Shown here one piece after another: positions 7,020-15,843 of a stretch of 64,000 nucleotides of DNA. How positions within the stretch are numbered: the stretch's first letter is position 1; every line of letters starts with the position of its first letter. A program made the translations under genes and the position numbers. Source of the DNA: Aquamicrobium sp. (lineage in GTDB: Bacteria > Pseudomonadota > Alphaproteobacteria > Rhizobiales > Rhizobiaceae); assembly GCA_019739225.1 (NCBI GenBank), contig JAHHDT010000005.1:1-64000 (forward strand). Direction: 5' to 3'. The notes below the pieces were generated by a model. It was not told the origin of the DNA and ran no database searches. It was given only the letters and a program-made list of their open reading frames with translations.

Positions 7020-8150
7020 GAGTGTCCTTGCGGCAAAAAGCCTGACACGGGGAAGTGCCGCCGCCGTGGCGATCAGGCGATTGCGGAACCAACGCGAGAC
7101 CGGATTGGCGAGCGTTGCCACTTTCGTCAGGCGGTCGGTCATTTCAAGAACCTCCGCTGCCGCCTTTCGCCGCTCCAGGGCGTAGCCGTCCAACGAAGCG
7201 TCAGATCCCGTACGCAGCGCTTCGGTCACGGCAAGACTCAGCGCCTCGGCATCGCGAAGGCCAAGATTCATGCCTTGCCCACCTGCCGGGCTGTGAACGT
7301 GGGCTGCGTCGCCGACGAGCAGAACGGAACCGTCGCGAAAACTTTGCGCGAGCTTGTGGTGCACCTGGAAACGCGAGCCCCACAGCACCTCGCGCACCCG
7401 CGCCCCGGTTCGCGGCCCTCTGGCGTCGATGACCTTTTGCACGTCCTCCAGTGTCGGCACCGAGGGCGCGTCCGACAGTTGCGCCACCACCCTGTAGCGG
7501 TCCCGCGACATTGGGGCCACCACGAGCGTACCGGCCTCGGAGAAGAACAAGGTCACCTCGTTCTTGGCGATCGGCCAGTCCATGCGCACGTCGGCGAGAA
7601 GGAAGGAGCCGTACGTGTCGCCGGGAAAATCGATCCCCGCGCCGGCACGCACCGTGCTCCTCTCGCCGTCGGCGCCTATCAGGTAGCGCGCCTCGACCAG
7701 GAACTGCCCGTCGGCGCCGTCGCACGTCGCGCAAATTCCATAGGCGGTCTTCTCGAAACCCGCGAGCCTGACCGGCCGGCGCACCGCATGGCCGAGTTCG
7801 GCGAGCCGATCGATCAGGATCTGCTCGCTCTCGTCCTGGGGGATCATGAGCGCATACGGTGTCGGACCCGGCAGGACTGAAAAATCCACATGAAGCAGGA
7901 TCGAGTCGCGGTCCCTGATCCTGAAATGCGGCACCTTGATGCCCTGGGCGACCAGCCGATCTGCGACCTTCAACCGCTTCAGGCTCTCGAGCGTTGCGGC
8001 GTGGATGACGGCAGCACGCGAGGTGTTCTGCGCCTCCGGCAAGGCGTCGACGATGATGAAGTCGACATTGCGTTCCGCGAGCCCGATGGCGGTCGCCAGT
8101 CCGGCAGGGCCAGCGCCGACGATAAGGACTTGAGTGGTCACACTGGACAT
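7005..8150 (-). CDS. FAD-dependent aromatic monooxygenase (PHBH/TfdB-like)
   Basis: 381 aa class A flavoprotein monooxygenase. The Rossmann GxGxxG is VLIVGAGPAGLATAIG near residues 8-23, followed by an acidic strand end (FIIVDA). The DG motif is IGADGERSTVRAGAG and the flavin-ribityl motif is GDAAHVHSPAGGQGMNLGLRDA. Such enzymes hydroxylate phenolic or related aromatic rings with NAD(P)H and O2. The protein lacks the extra C-terminal thioredoxin-like domain of phenol hydroxylases, which fits its shorter length. It is divergent from a TetR regulator with two matching operator repeats in between, so it is probably repressed by that regulator. The true substrate is unknown. Confidence 0.86.
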   Translation of the reverse strand: MSSVTTQVLIVGAGPAGLATAIGLAERNVDFIIVDALPEAQNTSRAAVIHAATLESLKRLKVADRLVAQGIKVPHFRIRDRDSILLHVDFSVLPGPTPYALMIPQDESEQILIDRLAELGHAVRRPVRLAGFEKTAYGICATCDGADGQFLVEARYLIGADGERSTVRAGAGIDFPGDTYGSFLLADVRMDWPIAKNEVTLFFSEAGTLVVAPMSRDRYRVVAQLSDAPSVPTLEDVQKVIDARGPRTGARVREVLWGSRFQVHHKLAQSFRDGSVLLVGDAAHVHSPAGGQGMNLGLRDAEALSLAVTEALRTGSDASLDGYALERRKAAAEVLEMTDRLTKVATLANPVSRWFRNRLIATAAALPRVRLFAARTLAGFN

Positions 8151-8171
8151 TGCGATCCTCCGATCGATGTT

Positions 8172-8187
8172 GTAAACATGTGTTTAC
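8172..8187. promoter_or_regulatory. TetR operator 1
   Basis: Perfect 16-bp dyad GTAAACA-TG-TGTTTAC in the 91-bp gap between the divergent monooxygenase and tetR genes. It lies 22 bp upstream of the monooxygenase start codon. A second near-identical site follows 37 bp away. Inferred binding site of the adjacent TetR protein. Confidence 0.75.
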
Positions 8188-8208
8188 TTACGGCGCGGCA
8201 CTCGCAAA

Positions 8209-8224
8209 GTCAACAGGTGTTTAC
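8209..8224. promoter_or_regulatory. TetR operator 2
   Basis: GTCAACA-GG-TGTTTAC, a second copy of the dyad at 8172-8187 with one mismatch in the left arm and the same 7-2-7 geometry. It lies 17 bp before the tetR start codon, so one site probably controls each divergent promoter, giving autoregulation of tetR and repression of the monooxygenase. Confidence 0.72.
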
Positions 8225-8241
8225 AAAGGAATCCGTCGGCG

Positions 8242-8799
8242 ATGGCGAGAGATGCGCAGGCAACACGCGAGCGGCTGGTCGCGTCAGCGAGAAAGGCGTT
8301 TTCGGAACGTGGGTTCGAGCGCACCACGGTGCGGGAGATCGCGGCCGAAGCCGGCGTGAACCCCGCGCTCATCAACCGCTATTTCGGCGGCAAGGAACAG
8401 CTTTTCGCCGAGGCTGTTTCAATCGACCTGGCCTTTCCGGATCTTTCGGGCGTCGCCAGGGACCGCATCGGCCACGCGCTGGTCGAACATTTCTTCAGGC
8501 GTTGGGAAGGTGATGCCCAGGACGATCTGCTGCGGGTGCTCATCAGGACGGCGGCAACGAACGATGAAGCCGCGTCACGCATTCGCGGGGTCCTGGCCGA
8601 GCAGGTCGGCATGATGGTTACCCGCGTCGCCGGCCCGGATCGAGCAAGGGAGCGCGCCAGCCTGATTGCCACACAGATACTGGGCCTTGCCTATGCGCGT
8701 TACGTCATCGGCCTGTCCGATGGCGATGTCGCGCCGCAGACCGCAATTGCAATGATCGGCGGCACCGTTCAGCGCTACCTCTTCGACGCATTGCCGTAA
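8242..8799 (+). CDS. TetR-family transcriptional repressor
   Basis: 185 aa. The N-terminal HTH of TetR proteins is clear: RERLVASARKAFSERGFERT, then TVREIAAEAGVNPALINRYFGGKEQLF around residues 28-55. The C-terminal ligand domain is helical and unconserved. It is transcribed away from the flavin monooxygenase; two copies of a 16-bp palindrome lie in the shared promoter. The ligand is likely the aromatic substrate or an intermediate of the neighbouring island (inference). Confidence 0.9.
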   Translation: MARDAQATRERLVASARKAFSERGFERTTVREIAAEAGVNPALINRYFGGKEQLFAEAVSIDLAFPDLSGVARDRIGHALVEHFFRRWEGDAQDDLLRVLIRTAATNDEAASRIRGVLAEQVGMMVTRVAGPDRARERASLIATQILGLAYARYVIGLSDGDVAPQTAIAMIGGTVQRYLFDALP

Positions 8800-8970
8800 G
8801 AACCCGACGGTCCGCCGCAGCGCATTACGTGAAAAGTCCAAGACTCCCGCGAAAATGTCTATTCCCCGCAATCGAGACCTTCCATAGCCTGCTTGAAGGA
8901 CAGGCCGGGAGGAAATCGAGCCGTCCAACACGTGCACCGTCACAACGGGCGCGCAAATGGGAGGAATGCC

Positions 8971-10194
8971 ATGACGACTGTGACCCGCAGGCGAGCCCTG
9001 CGCTATTTCGGCGTGTCCGTAGCAATCGCGGCCGCCAGCTTCGCAATGCCCACTTCCGCACAGGAACGGACGTCCATCAGGATCGGCTATGCGATCTCCA
9101 AGACCGGTCCGAACTCAGGCGGCGCGGGTATCACGACGCTGCCGAACTACCAGCTCTGGGTGAAGGACGTGAACGATGCGGGCGGGCTCGAACTGCCAGA
9201 CGGCAGCAAGCTGCCGATCGAGGTGATCGAATATGACGATCGCTCCTCCGCCGAGGAAGTTGTGCGGGCCGTCGAGCGCCTCGCCGCACAGGACAAGGTC
9301 GATTTCATCCTGCCGCCCTGGGGTACCGGCTTCAACCTCGCCGTTGCGCCGCTCTTCGACCGTTTCGGCTATCCGCAGCTTGCCGTTTCGGCCGTCACCG
9401 ACAAGGCACCGGAATTCGTCCAGCGCTGGAAGAAGAGCTACTGGCTGCTGGGCGGCGGTCACGACTATACGAATGCGCTCGCGGGCCTCTTGAGCAAGGC
9501 AGCCGAAGCCGGCGAGATCAACAAGAAGGTTGCGATGATCTCGGTGGCCGACGGCTTCGGTATCGACCTCGTGACGGCGGCGCGGCCATCCTTCCAGGAG
9601 GCCGGTTTCGAGATCGTCTATGACGTGACCTACCCGGCCGGAACGACCGATTTCACGCCCATGATTAACGAGGCGACTGGCAGCGGGGCCGATAGCTTCA
9701 TCGCCTTCTCCTATCCGCCGGAGACTTTCGCGATCACCCAGCAGGCGCAGGTTGCGAAGTTCAATCCGAAGGTGCTCTACCTCGGCGTCGGCACGGGCTT
9801 CCCCGCCTACGGCGCCAACAATGGCGAAAACGCCGAGGGCATCATGAGCCTCGGCGGCATCGATCCGAACAACGCGGAAAACGCCGCCTACCGGAAACGC
9901 CACGAGGAGGTGGTAGGCCAGGCGCCCGACCTGTGGGGGTCGGTTGTGACCTATAACAGCCTGCAGATGCTGCAGCAGGCGATCCAGCGCCGCGGCCTCG
10001 ACAAGGAGGCCGTTGCCGACGAGCTTTCCAACGGAACGTTCCAGACCGTGCTCGGAGAGGTCAAGCTGGAGGACAACCAGTTGCGCAAGCTGTGGTTCGG
10101 CGGCCAGTGGCAGAATGGCCAGTTTGTCGCCGTGGCGCCCGTCGACCGCGAGGGCGCGGCACCGGCGATCCTGCCGAAGCCGGAATGGAAATAG
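8971..10194 (+). CDS. Branched-chain amino-acid-type ABC transporter substrate-binding protein
   Basis: 407 aa periplasmic binding protein of the Leu/Ile/Val type I fold. The N-terminus has a twin-arginine-like RRRALRYFGVS followed by a hydrophobic stretch and cleavage near SAQE. Mature features are IRIGYAISKTGPNSGG, the DDRSSAEEVVRAVERLAAQDKVDFILPPWG hinge region and VTYNSLQML. GGGAGGA at 8960-8966 supports ATG 8971 over an upstream start. It leads a plus-strand operon with livH, livM, livG and livF. Related proteins bind amino acids, but many carry aromatic acids, which fits the catabolic genes downstream. Confidence 0.9.
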   Translation: MTTVTRRRALRYFGVSVAIAAASFAMPTSAQERTSIRIGYAISKTGPNSGGAGITTLPNYQLWVKDVNDAGGLELPDGSKLPIEVIEYDDRSSAEEVVRAVERLAAQDKVDFILPPWGTGFNLAVAPLFDRFGYPQLAVSAVTDKAPEFVQRWKKSYWLLGGGHDYTNALAGLLSKAAEAGEINKKVAMISVADGFGIDLVTAARPSFQEAGFEIVYDVTYPAGTTDFTPMINEATGSGADSFIAFSYPPETFAITQQAQVAKFNPKVLYLGVGTGFPAYGANNGENAEGIMSLGGIDPNNAENAAYRKRHEEVVGQAPDLWGSVVTYNSLQMLQQAIQRRGLDKEAVADELSNGTFQTVLGEVKLEDNQLRKLWFGGQWQNGQFVAVAPVDREGAAPAILPKPEWK

Positions 10195-10265
10195 AAGCCA
10201 TGGTGTCCTGCCCCAACCAAACCGGTTGGTTTCGTCGGGATAAGCAGGCCACTAACTTATTGAGC

Positions 10266-10291
10266 CGAGTGCAACATTGCTGTTGCACTCG
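10266..10291 (+). promoter_or_regulatory. Strong stem-loop between binding-protein gene and livH
   Basis: Perfect 10-bp stem CGAGTGCAAC/GTTGCACTCG with a 6-nt loop, 18 bp before the livH start. A second smaller dyad (CCAACC at 10213, GGTTGG at 10224) precedes it. Position and lack of a T-tract suggest mRNA stabilisation or partial attenuation that keeps the binding protein in excess. Confidence 0.55.
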
Positions 10292-10309
10292 CCGGCGGAG
10301 ACACGGGCG

Positions 10310-11182
10310 ATGCTGACGACGACGCTGATCGCGGGCCTCGTGCTGGGGGGCACCTATGCCCTCGTGGCGATGGGGCTGACGATCCAGTACGGCATCGCCC
10401 GCACGATGAACCTCGCTTACGGCGAGACCATCATCGCCGCTGCGTTCGGGGCCTATCTCATTCACAATACGCTTGGCGTCAGCCCGATCCTCGGGCTGGT
10501 GCTGCTCGCGCCGGCAGGCTTCGCGTTCAGCTGGATCGTCTACGGCCTGCTGATGCGGCCGCTGGTCAGGCGCTCCAAGGGTGGCGCGGTTCTTGAGATC
10601 GATTCCATCCTCGCCACCTTTGGCCTGCTCTTCGTCATCCAGGGGGTCATGCTCGTCGGCTTCGGCGGCAACTACATCAGCTACAACTACATGAATTTCG
10701 GCGTCGACATTTTCGGCGCGACCGTCGCTGCAAACCGCCTGCTGGCATTCGTGCTCGCGCTGGTCATCGGCGGCGGGCTTTACCTCCTGCTCACCCGTAC
10801 GCGCTGGGGCACAGCGTTGCGCGCGGTTTCGGTGGCACCGGAATCCGCGCCCCTGGTGGGCATCGACGCAGACCGCGCGGCGCGTTTCGGTTTCGCGCTC
10901 GGCGGTGCGCTGGCGGCCTGCGGCGGCGTGGTGGTCTCGATGTACCAGACCTTTACCGCCTCCTCGGGCGTCATCTTCACCATGAAGGCGCTGATCGTCG
11001 TCATCATGGGCGGCGTCGGCAATCTTGCCGGCGCGCTCAGCGCCGGGTTGATCCTCGGCCTCGTGGAAACCTTCGTCGCCTCCTATGTCAGCCCCGGTCT
11101 TACGCTCGCAGCCGTCTACCTGATCTTTCTGGCGATCCTGCTGTGGCGGCCGACCGGCCTGTTCGGGAAGGCACGGCGATGA
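10310..11182 (+). CDS. livH: Branched-chain-type ABC transporter permease LivH
   Basis: 290 aa with about eight hydrophobic helices. LivH marks are GLVLGGTYALVAMGLTIQYGI, MNLAYGETIIAAAF and the cytoplasmic loop TALRAVSVAPESAPLVGIDADR that contacts the ATPases, then MGGVGNLAGALSAGLILGLVETF. ATG 10310 follows a GGAG motif and comes just after the stem-loop. It overlaps livM by 4 bp (ATGA). Confidence 0.93.
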   Translation: MLTTTLIAGLVLGGTYALVAMGLTIQYGIARTMNLAYGETIIAAAFGAYLIHNTLGVSPILGLVLLAPAGFAFSWIVYGLLMRPLVRRSKGGAVLEIDSILATFGLLFVIQGVMLVGFGGNYISYNYMNFGVDIFGATVAANRLLAFVLALVIGGGLYLLLTRTRWGTALRAVSVAPESAPLVGIDADRAARFGFALGGALAACGGVVVSMYQTFTASSGVIFTMKALIVVIMGGVGNLAGALSAGLILGLVETFVASYVSPGLTLAAVYLIFLAILLWRPTGLFGKARR

Positions 11183-12159
11183 AGACGATCATCGGCTTTG
11201 CGGTCGCGGCCATTGCGTTCGGCCTTCTCGCGCTCGCACCCTTCTATCTCGACGCCTACGGCATCGGTTTGCTGATCGGCATGACGGGTTATGTCACGCT
11301 GGCATCCGCGTGGGGCCTGTTTTCGGGGCGTACGGGCTATGTCTCGCTGGCGACCGTCGCGTTCTTCGGCATCGGCGCCTATGCCGTTGCCGCGCTGAAC
11401 GAGACACTGCCTTATCCGGTGATCCTCCTGGTCGCCGCGGGCATCGGCCTCGTCGTCGCGCTCATTGTCGGCCTGGCGACGCTGCGGCTGGCCGGCGTCT
11501 ATTTCGTCATCTTCACCTTCGGGCTGGCCGAACTCATCCGTCAGCTCGTCACATGGTTCGAGACGACGGTGACGGGCACGCTCGGCCGCTACATCTTCCT
11601 GCCGCTGGGGCCTGAACACATCTACTGGCAGTTGCTGGCGCTATGCGCCGTGACTCTGCTCATCACCTGGTGGGTCGACCGGTCCCGGCTGGGCATGGCG
11701 CTCCGTGTCATCGCCGACGACGAGGTCGTGGCCTCCCACATTGGCATCGACATCGCCCGCACCAAGATCGCGCTTTTTGTCATCAGCGCCGTGCTCATCA
11801 CGCTGGTTGGCGCGATCCAGGCCCCGCGCTGGACCTATGTCGAGCCGGCGATCGTTTTCAACCCGACCGTTTCGTTCCTCACGCTCATCATGGCGCTGCT
11901 TGGCGGCGCGGCGCGGCTGTGGGGGCCGGCGCTGGGCGCAATCCCCCTCTTCATCCTGTTCGAATGGCTGTCGGCCAACTTCCCCAACCACTATTCGATC
12001 CTGCTGGGGCTGCTTTTCATCGTTATCGTGTTCCTGCTGCCGCGTGGCGTCGTGGGTCTGCTGGAACGGTTGAGGGCGCCGTCTGCGCCCCTCGATCAAG
12101 CAGCAGGCACCAGCGCTCCGGCGCAGGGCAAGGCGGCCAGCCAGGAGGTGCGAGGATGA
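11179..12159 (+). CDS. livM: Branched-chain-type ABC transporter permease LivM
   Basis: 326 aa, about ten hydrophobic segments. LivM features include TGYVTLASAWGLFSGRTGYVSL, LRVIADDEVVASHIGIDIAR (ATPase contact loop) and LLGGAARLWGPALGA. The start at 11179 overlaps the livH stop (ATGA) and the end overlaps the livG start (ATGA), so the three genes are translationally coupled. The C-terminus carries a short Ala/Pro-rich tail after the last helix. Confidence 0.93.
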   Translation: MKTIIGFAVAAIAFGLLALAPFYLDAYGIGLLIGMTGYVTLASAWGLFSGRTGYVSLATVAFFGIGAYAVAALNETLPYPVILLVAAGIGLVVALIVGLATLRLAGVYFVIFTFGLAELIRQLVTWFETTVTGTLGRYIFLPLGPEHIYWQLLALCAVTLLITWWVDRSRLGMALRVIADDEVVASHIGIDIARTKIALFVISAVLITLVGAIQAPRWTYVEPAIVFNPTVSFLTLIMALLGGAARLWGPALGAIPLFILFEWLSANFPNHYSILLGLLFIVIVFLLPRGVVGLLERLRAPSAPLDQAAGTSAPAQGKAASQEVRG

Positions 12160-12884
12160 CCCCGCTCGTCTCGCTTCGCGGCCTCACCCGGCGCTTCGGC
12201 GGCCTGACGGCCGTGAACGGCCTCAGCTTCGACATTGTCGAGGGCGAGGTAGTCGGCCTGCTCGGGCCGAACGGCTCCGGCAAGACGACCGCGCTGAACA
12301 TGATTTCCGGGGCGCTGAAGCCCAGCGCCGGCGAGATCAGTCTGCGTGGCGAGGCGATCGGCGGCCTGAGCCCGCACCGCGTGGCGCGAAAGGGTGTCGC
12401 ACGGACCTTTCAGCTCGTGCGCATCCTGCCTTCGCTGACGGTGATCGACAATGTGGTCGCCGCACTCGCCTTCCGTAGCGCGCCGCTCTGGGGTGATGCC
12501 GCTCGTGCCGAGGCCGAGGCGCTGCTTGCGCGGGTCGGCCTTGCCGGGCGTGGACATGAGGCGGCCGTGCAGCTCACCTATATCGACCAGAAACGCGTCG
12601 AGCTCGCCCGCGCGTTGGCCACGAAACCGTCGCTGCTACTGCTCGACGAATGGCTTGCAGGGCTCAACCCGACCGAGCTGCGGACCGGGATCGACCTGAT
12701 CGGCAGCTTGCGCGACGGCGGCATGACGATCCTGCTCGTCGAGCATGTGATGGATGCCGTGCGCGCGCTGTGCGGCCGCTGCATCGTCATGAATGCCGGC
12801 ACCAGGATTGCCGATGGGGAAACCGGTGCCGTGCTGAAGGATCCGGAGGTGATCCGCGCCTATTTGGGGACCGATCATGCTTGA
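12156..12884 (+). CDS. livG: Branched-chain-type ABC transporter ATPase LivG
   Basis: 242 aa ATPase. Walker A is GPNGSGKTT near residue 39. The signature region reads VQLTYIDQKRVELARAL, where the usual LSxGQ is replaced, a variation often seen in LivG-like proteins. Walker B is LLLLDEWLAGLNP. ATG 12156 overlaps the livM stop; the C-terminus overlaps the livF start by 8 bp. It energises import with LivF. The longer open frame upstream is only a shadow of livM. Confidence 0.9.
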   Translation: MTPLVSLRGLTRRFGGLTAVNGLSFDIVEGEVVGLLGPNGSGKTTALNMISGALKPSAGEISLRGEAIGGLSPHRVARKGVARTFQLVRILPSLTVIDNVVAALAFRSAPLWGDAARAEAEALLARVGLAGRGHEAAVQLTYIDQKRVELARALATKPSLLLLDEWLAGLNPTELRTGIDLIGSLRDGGMTILLVEHVMDAVRALCGRCIVMNAGTRIADGETGAVLKDPEVIRAYLGTDHA

Positions 12885-13596
12885 GGTCGAGAACCTTGCC
12901 GTCGATTATGGCAAGCACGTCGCCCTGCATTGCGTTTCTCTCGCGATGCAGGAAGGCGAGACGGTCGTTATCCTGGGCGCGAACGGTGCGGGCAAGTCGA
13001 CTTTGCTGAAGTCGATCGCCGGGCTTGTGCGGCCGCGTGAAGGGGCAACGGTCGATTTCTCGAGCTCAAATATCGTCGGACTGCCAGCGCACGAGGTGCT
13101 CGAGCGCGGCATAGCGCTGGTGCCCGAGGGGCGTGGCATCTTCCCGGACCTCACCGTTGCCGAAAACCTGTTTCTGGGCGCCTATGCGCGGCGCGCGCGA
13201 AAAGACGAGGCCGCCAATCTCGCGATGGTGCTCGACCTATTCCCGCGTCTGGCAGAACGGCGGCAGCAGACGGTCGCCACGATGTCGGGCGGCGAGCAGC
13301 AGATGGTCGCGATCGGCCGTGCCTTGATGTCCGCGCCGAAGCTCCTGATGCTGGACGAACCAAGCCTCGGGCTTGCCCCGGTGCTCGTCGGCGAACTCTT
13401 TCAGTCGCTTGCCCGTATCGGCCGCAGCGGCGTCAGCCTGCTGATCGTCGAACAGAACGTACGTATCAGCCTGTCGATAGCCGACCGTGGCTACCTGCTC
13501 GAGGCGGGCCGAATCGTCGGACACGGGCCGGCCGACAGGCTCGCCGACGACCCTGCCGTGCAACACGCATTTCTCGGCGCTGCTGCCGATAATTGA
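12877..13596 (+). CDS. livF: Branched-chain-type ABC transporter ATPase LivF
   Basis: 239 aa. Walker A GANGAGKST, signature motif MSGGEQQMVAIGRAL, Walker B LLMLDEPSLGLAP and the LivF-type segment GIALVPEGRGIFPDLTVAENL. It is the second ATPase of this Liv system and ends 14 bp before the aldehyde dehydrogenase start, so transporter and catabolic genes are probably cotranscribed. Confidence 0.94.
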   Translation: MLEVENLAVDYGKHVALHCVSLAMQEGETVVILGANGAGKSTLLKSIAGLVRPREGATVDFSSSNIVGLPAHEVLERGIALVPEGRGIFPDLTVAENLFLGAYARRARKDEAANLAMVLDLFPRLAERRQQTVATMSGGEQQMVAIGRALMSAPKLLMLDEPSLGLAPVLVGELFQSLARIGRSGVSLLIVEQNVRISLSIADRGYLLEAGRIVGHGPADRLADDPAVQHAFLGAAADN

Positions 13597-13610
13597 AGAT
13601 GGAGACCAAG

Positions 13611-15062
13611 ATGGACGTACTCGGACTGTTGATCGGACAGGAGGAAGGCCAAGCCTCGAATGGAGCGACCTTTGAACGCCGCAACCCGATCTCGGGCAAC
13701 GTCGCGACCAAGGCGGCCGCAGCGACGATCGACGACGCGATCGCAGCGGTCGATTCCGCCGCCGCCGCATTTCCGGAATGGTCGCGTTCCTCGCCGCGCG
13801 AGCGCCGTGCGATCCTGTCCAAGGCTGCGGATATTCTGTCGTCCAAGGAAGACGCCTTCATCGAGGCGATGGCTGCGGAGATCGGGGCCACCGCCGGCTG
13901 GGCGCATTTCAACGTGATGCTGGCCTCCGACATGCTGCGCGAGGCCGCAGCCCTGACGACACAGATCACCGGCGAGGTCATCCCGTCGAACCGGCCAGGA
14001 TCGCTCGCCATGGCCGTGCGGCAGCCGGCGGGCGTGGTGCTATCGATGGCGCCCTGGAACGCGCCGGTGATCCTCGGTGTGCGTTCGCTCGCCACCCCGC
14101 TTGCCTGCGGCAACACGGTGGTGATGAAGACATCGGAAATCTGCCCGCGCACCCATCGCCTGATCGTCGATGCGCTCAATGAGGCCGGCTTGCCCAAGGG
14201 CGTGCTCAACGCGGTATCGAACGCGCCGGACGACGCTCCGGGCATCGTCGAGGCCCTGATCGCGCAGCCGGCGGTGCGGCGCGTGAACTTCACCGGCTCG
14301 ACCCGCGTCGGTCGTATCATCGCCGAGATTTCGGGCCGCTATCTCAAGCCGGCGCTGCTGGAGCTTGGCGGCAAGGCGCCGCTAATCGTACTCGACGATG
14401 CAGACATAGAGGCTGCCGTCGCCGCATCCGCATTCGGCGCCTTCATGAACCAGGGCCAGATCTGCATGTCGACCGAGCGGATCGTGGTCGACGAGCAGGT
14501 CGCGGACGAATTCGTGGCCGCACTGGCTGCAAAGGCAAAGAGCCTGAAGGCGGGCGATCCCACCCAAGGCAACACGCCGCTGGGCTGCGTGGTGGACACC
14601 GGAGCCGCCGGTCGTATCGGACAGCTCGTCAAGGATGCCGTATCCAAGGGCGCTGTGCTTGCCGCCGGCGGCGCGATCGACGGCACCGTGATCCAGGCGA
14701 CCGTGCTGGATCGCGTGACCCCGTCGATGCGCATCTATGGCGAGGAGTCCTTCGGCCCGGTGGTCACGGTGGTTCGCGTCGGCAGCGTGGACGAGGCGGT
14801 CCGCGTCGCCAACGACACCGAATACGGACTGTCCTCCGCCGTCTTCGGCCGCGACGTCAATCGTGCCCTTTCGGTGGCGCGGCGCATCGAGTCCGGCATC
14901 TGCCATGTCAACGGCCCGACCGTGCACGACGAGGCGCAGATGCCGTTCGGTGGCGTGAAGGCGTCCGGTTACGGCCGCTTCGGCGGCAAGGCCGGCATCG
15001 CCGAATTCACCGACCTGCGCTGGATCACGGTGCAGGACGGGCCGCTGCATTACCCGATCTGA
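13611..15062 (+). CDS. NAD(P)-dependent aldehyde dehydrogenase (aromatic/vanillin-type)
   Basis: 483 aa. ALDH motifs in order: MAPWNAPVILGVRS with the catalytic Asn, FTGSTRVGRIIAE, LELGGKAPLIVL with the general-base Glu, NQGQICMSTERI with the nucleophilic Cys, and YGEESFGPVV near the end. Sequence style resembles the benzaldehyde/vanillin/salicylaldehyde group. Codons from 13593 are open, but ATG 13611 has GGAGA six bases upstream and is preferred. It directly follows livF and precedes an SDR, so it probably oxidises an aldehyde formed by the nearby ThDP decarboxylase (inference). Confidence 0.87.
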   Translation: MDVLGLLIGQEEGQASNGATFERRNPISGNVATKAAAATIDDAIAAVDSAAAAFPEWSRSSPRERRAILSKAADILSSKEDAFIEAMAAEIGATAGWAHFNVMLASDMLREAAALTTQITGEVIPSNRPGSLAMAVRQPAGVVLSMAPWNAPVILGVRSLATPLACGNTVVMKTSEICPRTHRLIVDALNEAGLPKGVLNAVSNAPDDAPGIVEALIAQPAVRRVNFTGSTRVGRIIAEISGRYLKPALLELGGKAPLIVLDDADIEAAVAASAFGAFMNQGQICMSTERIVVDEQVADEFVAALAAKAKSLKAGDPTQGNTPLGCVVDTGAAGRIGQLVKDAVSKGAVLAAGGAIDGTVIQATVLDRVTPSMRIYGEESFGPVVTVVRVGSVDEAVRVANDTEYGLSSAVFGRDVNRALSVARRIESGICHVNGPTVHDEAQMPFGGVKASGYGRFGGKAGIAEFTDLRWITVQDGPLHYPI

Positions 15063-15072
15063 GGCCACGTTC

Positions 15073-15836
15073 TTGAAGAAGCTCGACGGCAAGGTCTGCC
15101 TGATCACGGGTGGAGCCGGCAGCCTCGGTGCCGCAGCCGCGCGCCTGTTCATCGAACAGGGTGCGGCCGTGGTTCTCGTCGATCGCGATGCGGAACGGCT
15201 GAACGAGGTGGCGCGCGACCTGCCGCAGGAACGGGTCGCGACGATTGTCGCTGACGTGGCAAGTGCAGAGGGGGCAGTCCGCCTATGTCGACTCTCGCGC
15301 TCGCAGCGCTTCGGCGCGATCGACGTGCTCTTCTCCAACGCCGGCAATTTCGGCACCGTGCGGCCGATCGCGGACTATCCGGACGACGTCTTCGGCGAGG
15401 TCTTGAGCGTCCATGTGCGCGGCGCTTATCTGGCGGCGAAACATGCCGCGCCGCATATGCGCACGGGCGGCTCGATCGTGATTACGTCGAGCGTCGCCGG
15501 CGTGCGGGGCGATGCGGGCGTCTATGCCTACATCACCGCCAAGCATGCGCAGGTTGGGACTGATGCGATGCCTGGCGAAGGAGCTTGCGCCGCGCGGCAT
15601 CCGCGTGAACACCATCCACCCCGGCCCGATCGACAACGGCTTTCAGCTCGCGGTGGAGCAGGAGGCTCGGCGATGCCATGGGTGTCGACGGCACCGCGTT
15701 CTTCAACGACATGATCCCGCTCGGCCGCCACGGCACCGTCGACGAGATCGCACGCTCGGTGCTCTACCTTGCCAGCGACGATTCCAGCTTTGTCACTGGC
15801 ACGACGCTCATGGTCGACGGCGGCATGAGCGTGTGA
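15073..15836 (+). pseudogene. Short-chain dehydrogenase/reductase, two apparent +1 frameshifts
   Basis: Intact SDR features are spread over three frames. Frame one (15073 to about 15558): TTG start, LITGGAGSLGAAAARLF (NAD-binding loop), NAGNFG, catalytic Ser in VITSSVAGVRG and YITAK (Tyr/Lys). Near 15556-15559 (GGGA) one extra base shifts to frame two: [20 protein letters not shown]. Near 15660-15672 another extra base gives frame three: [20 protein letters not shown] and [10 protein letters not shown], stop 15834-15836. Restored length is about 254 aa, normal for the family. It would oxidise a secondary alcohol or ketone in the island. All catalytic residues survive, so sequencing error is a real possibility. 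Confidence 0.8.
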
Positions 15837-15843
15837 GCTCGCT

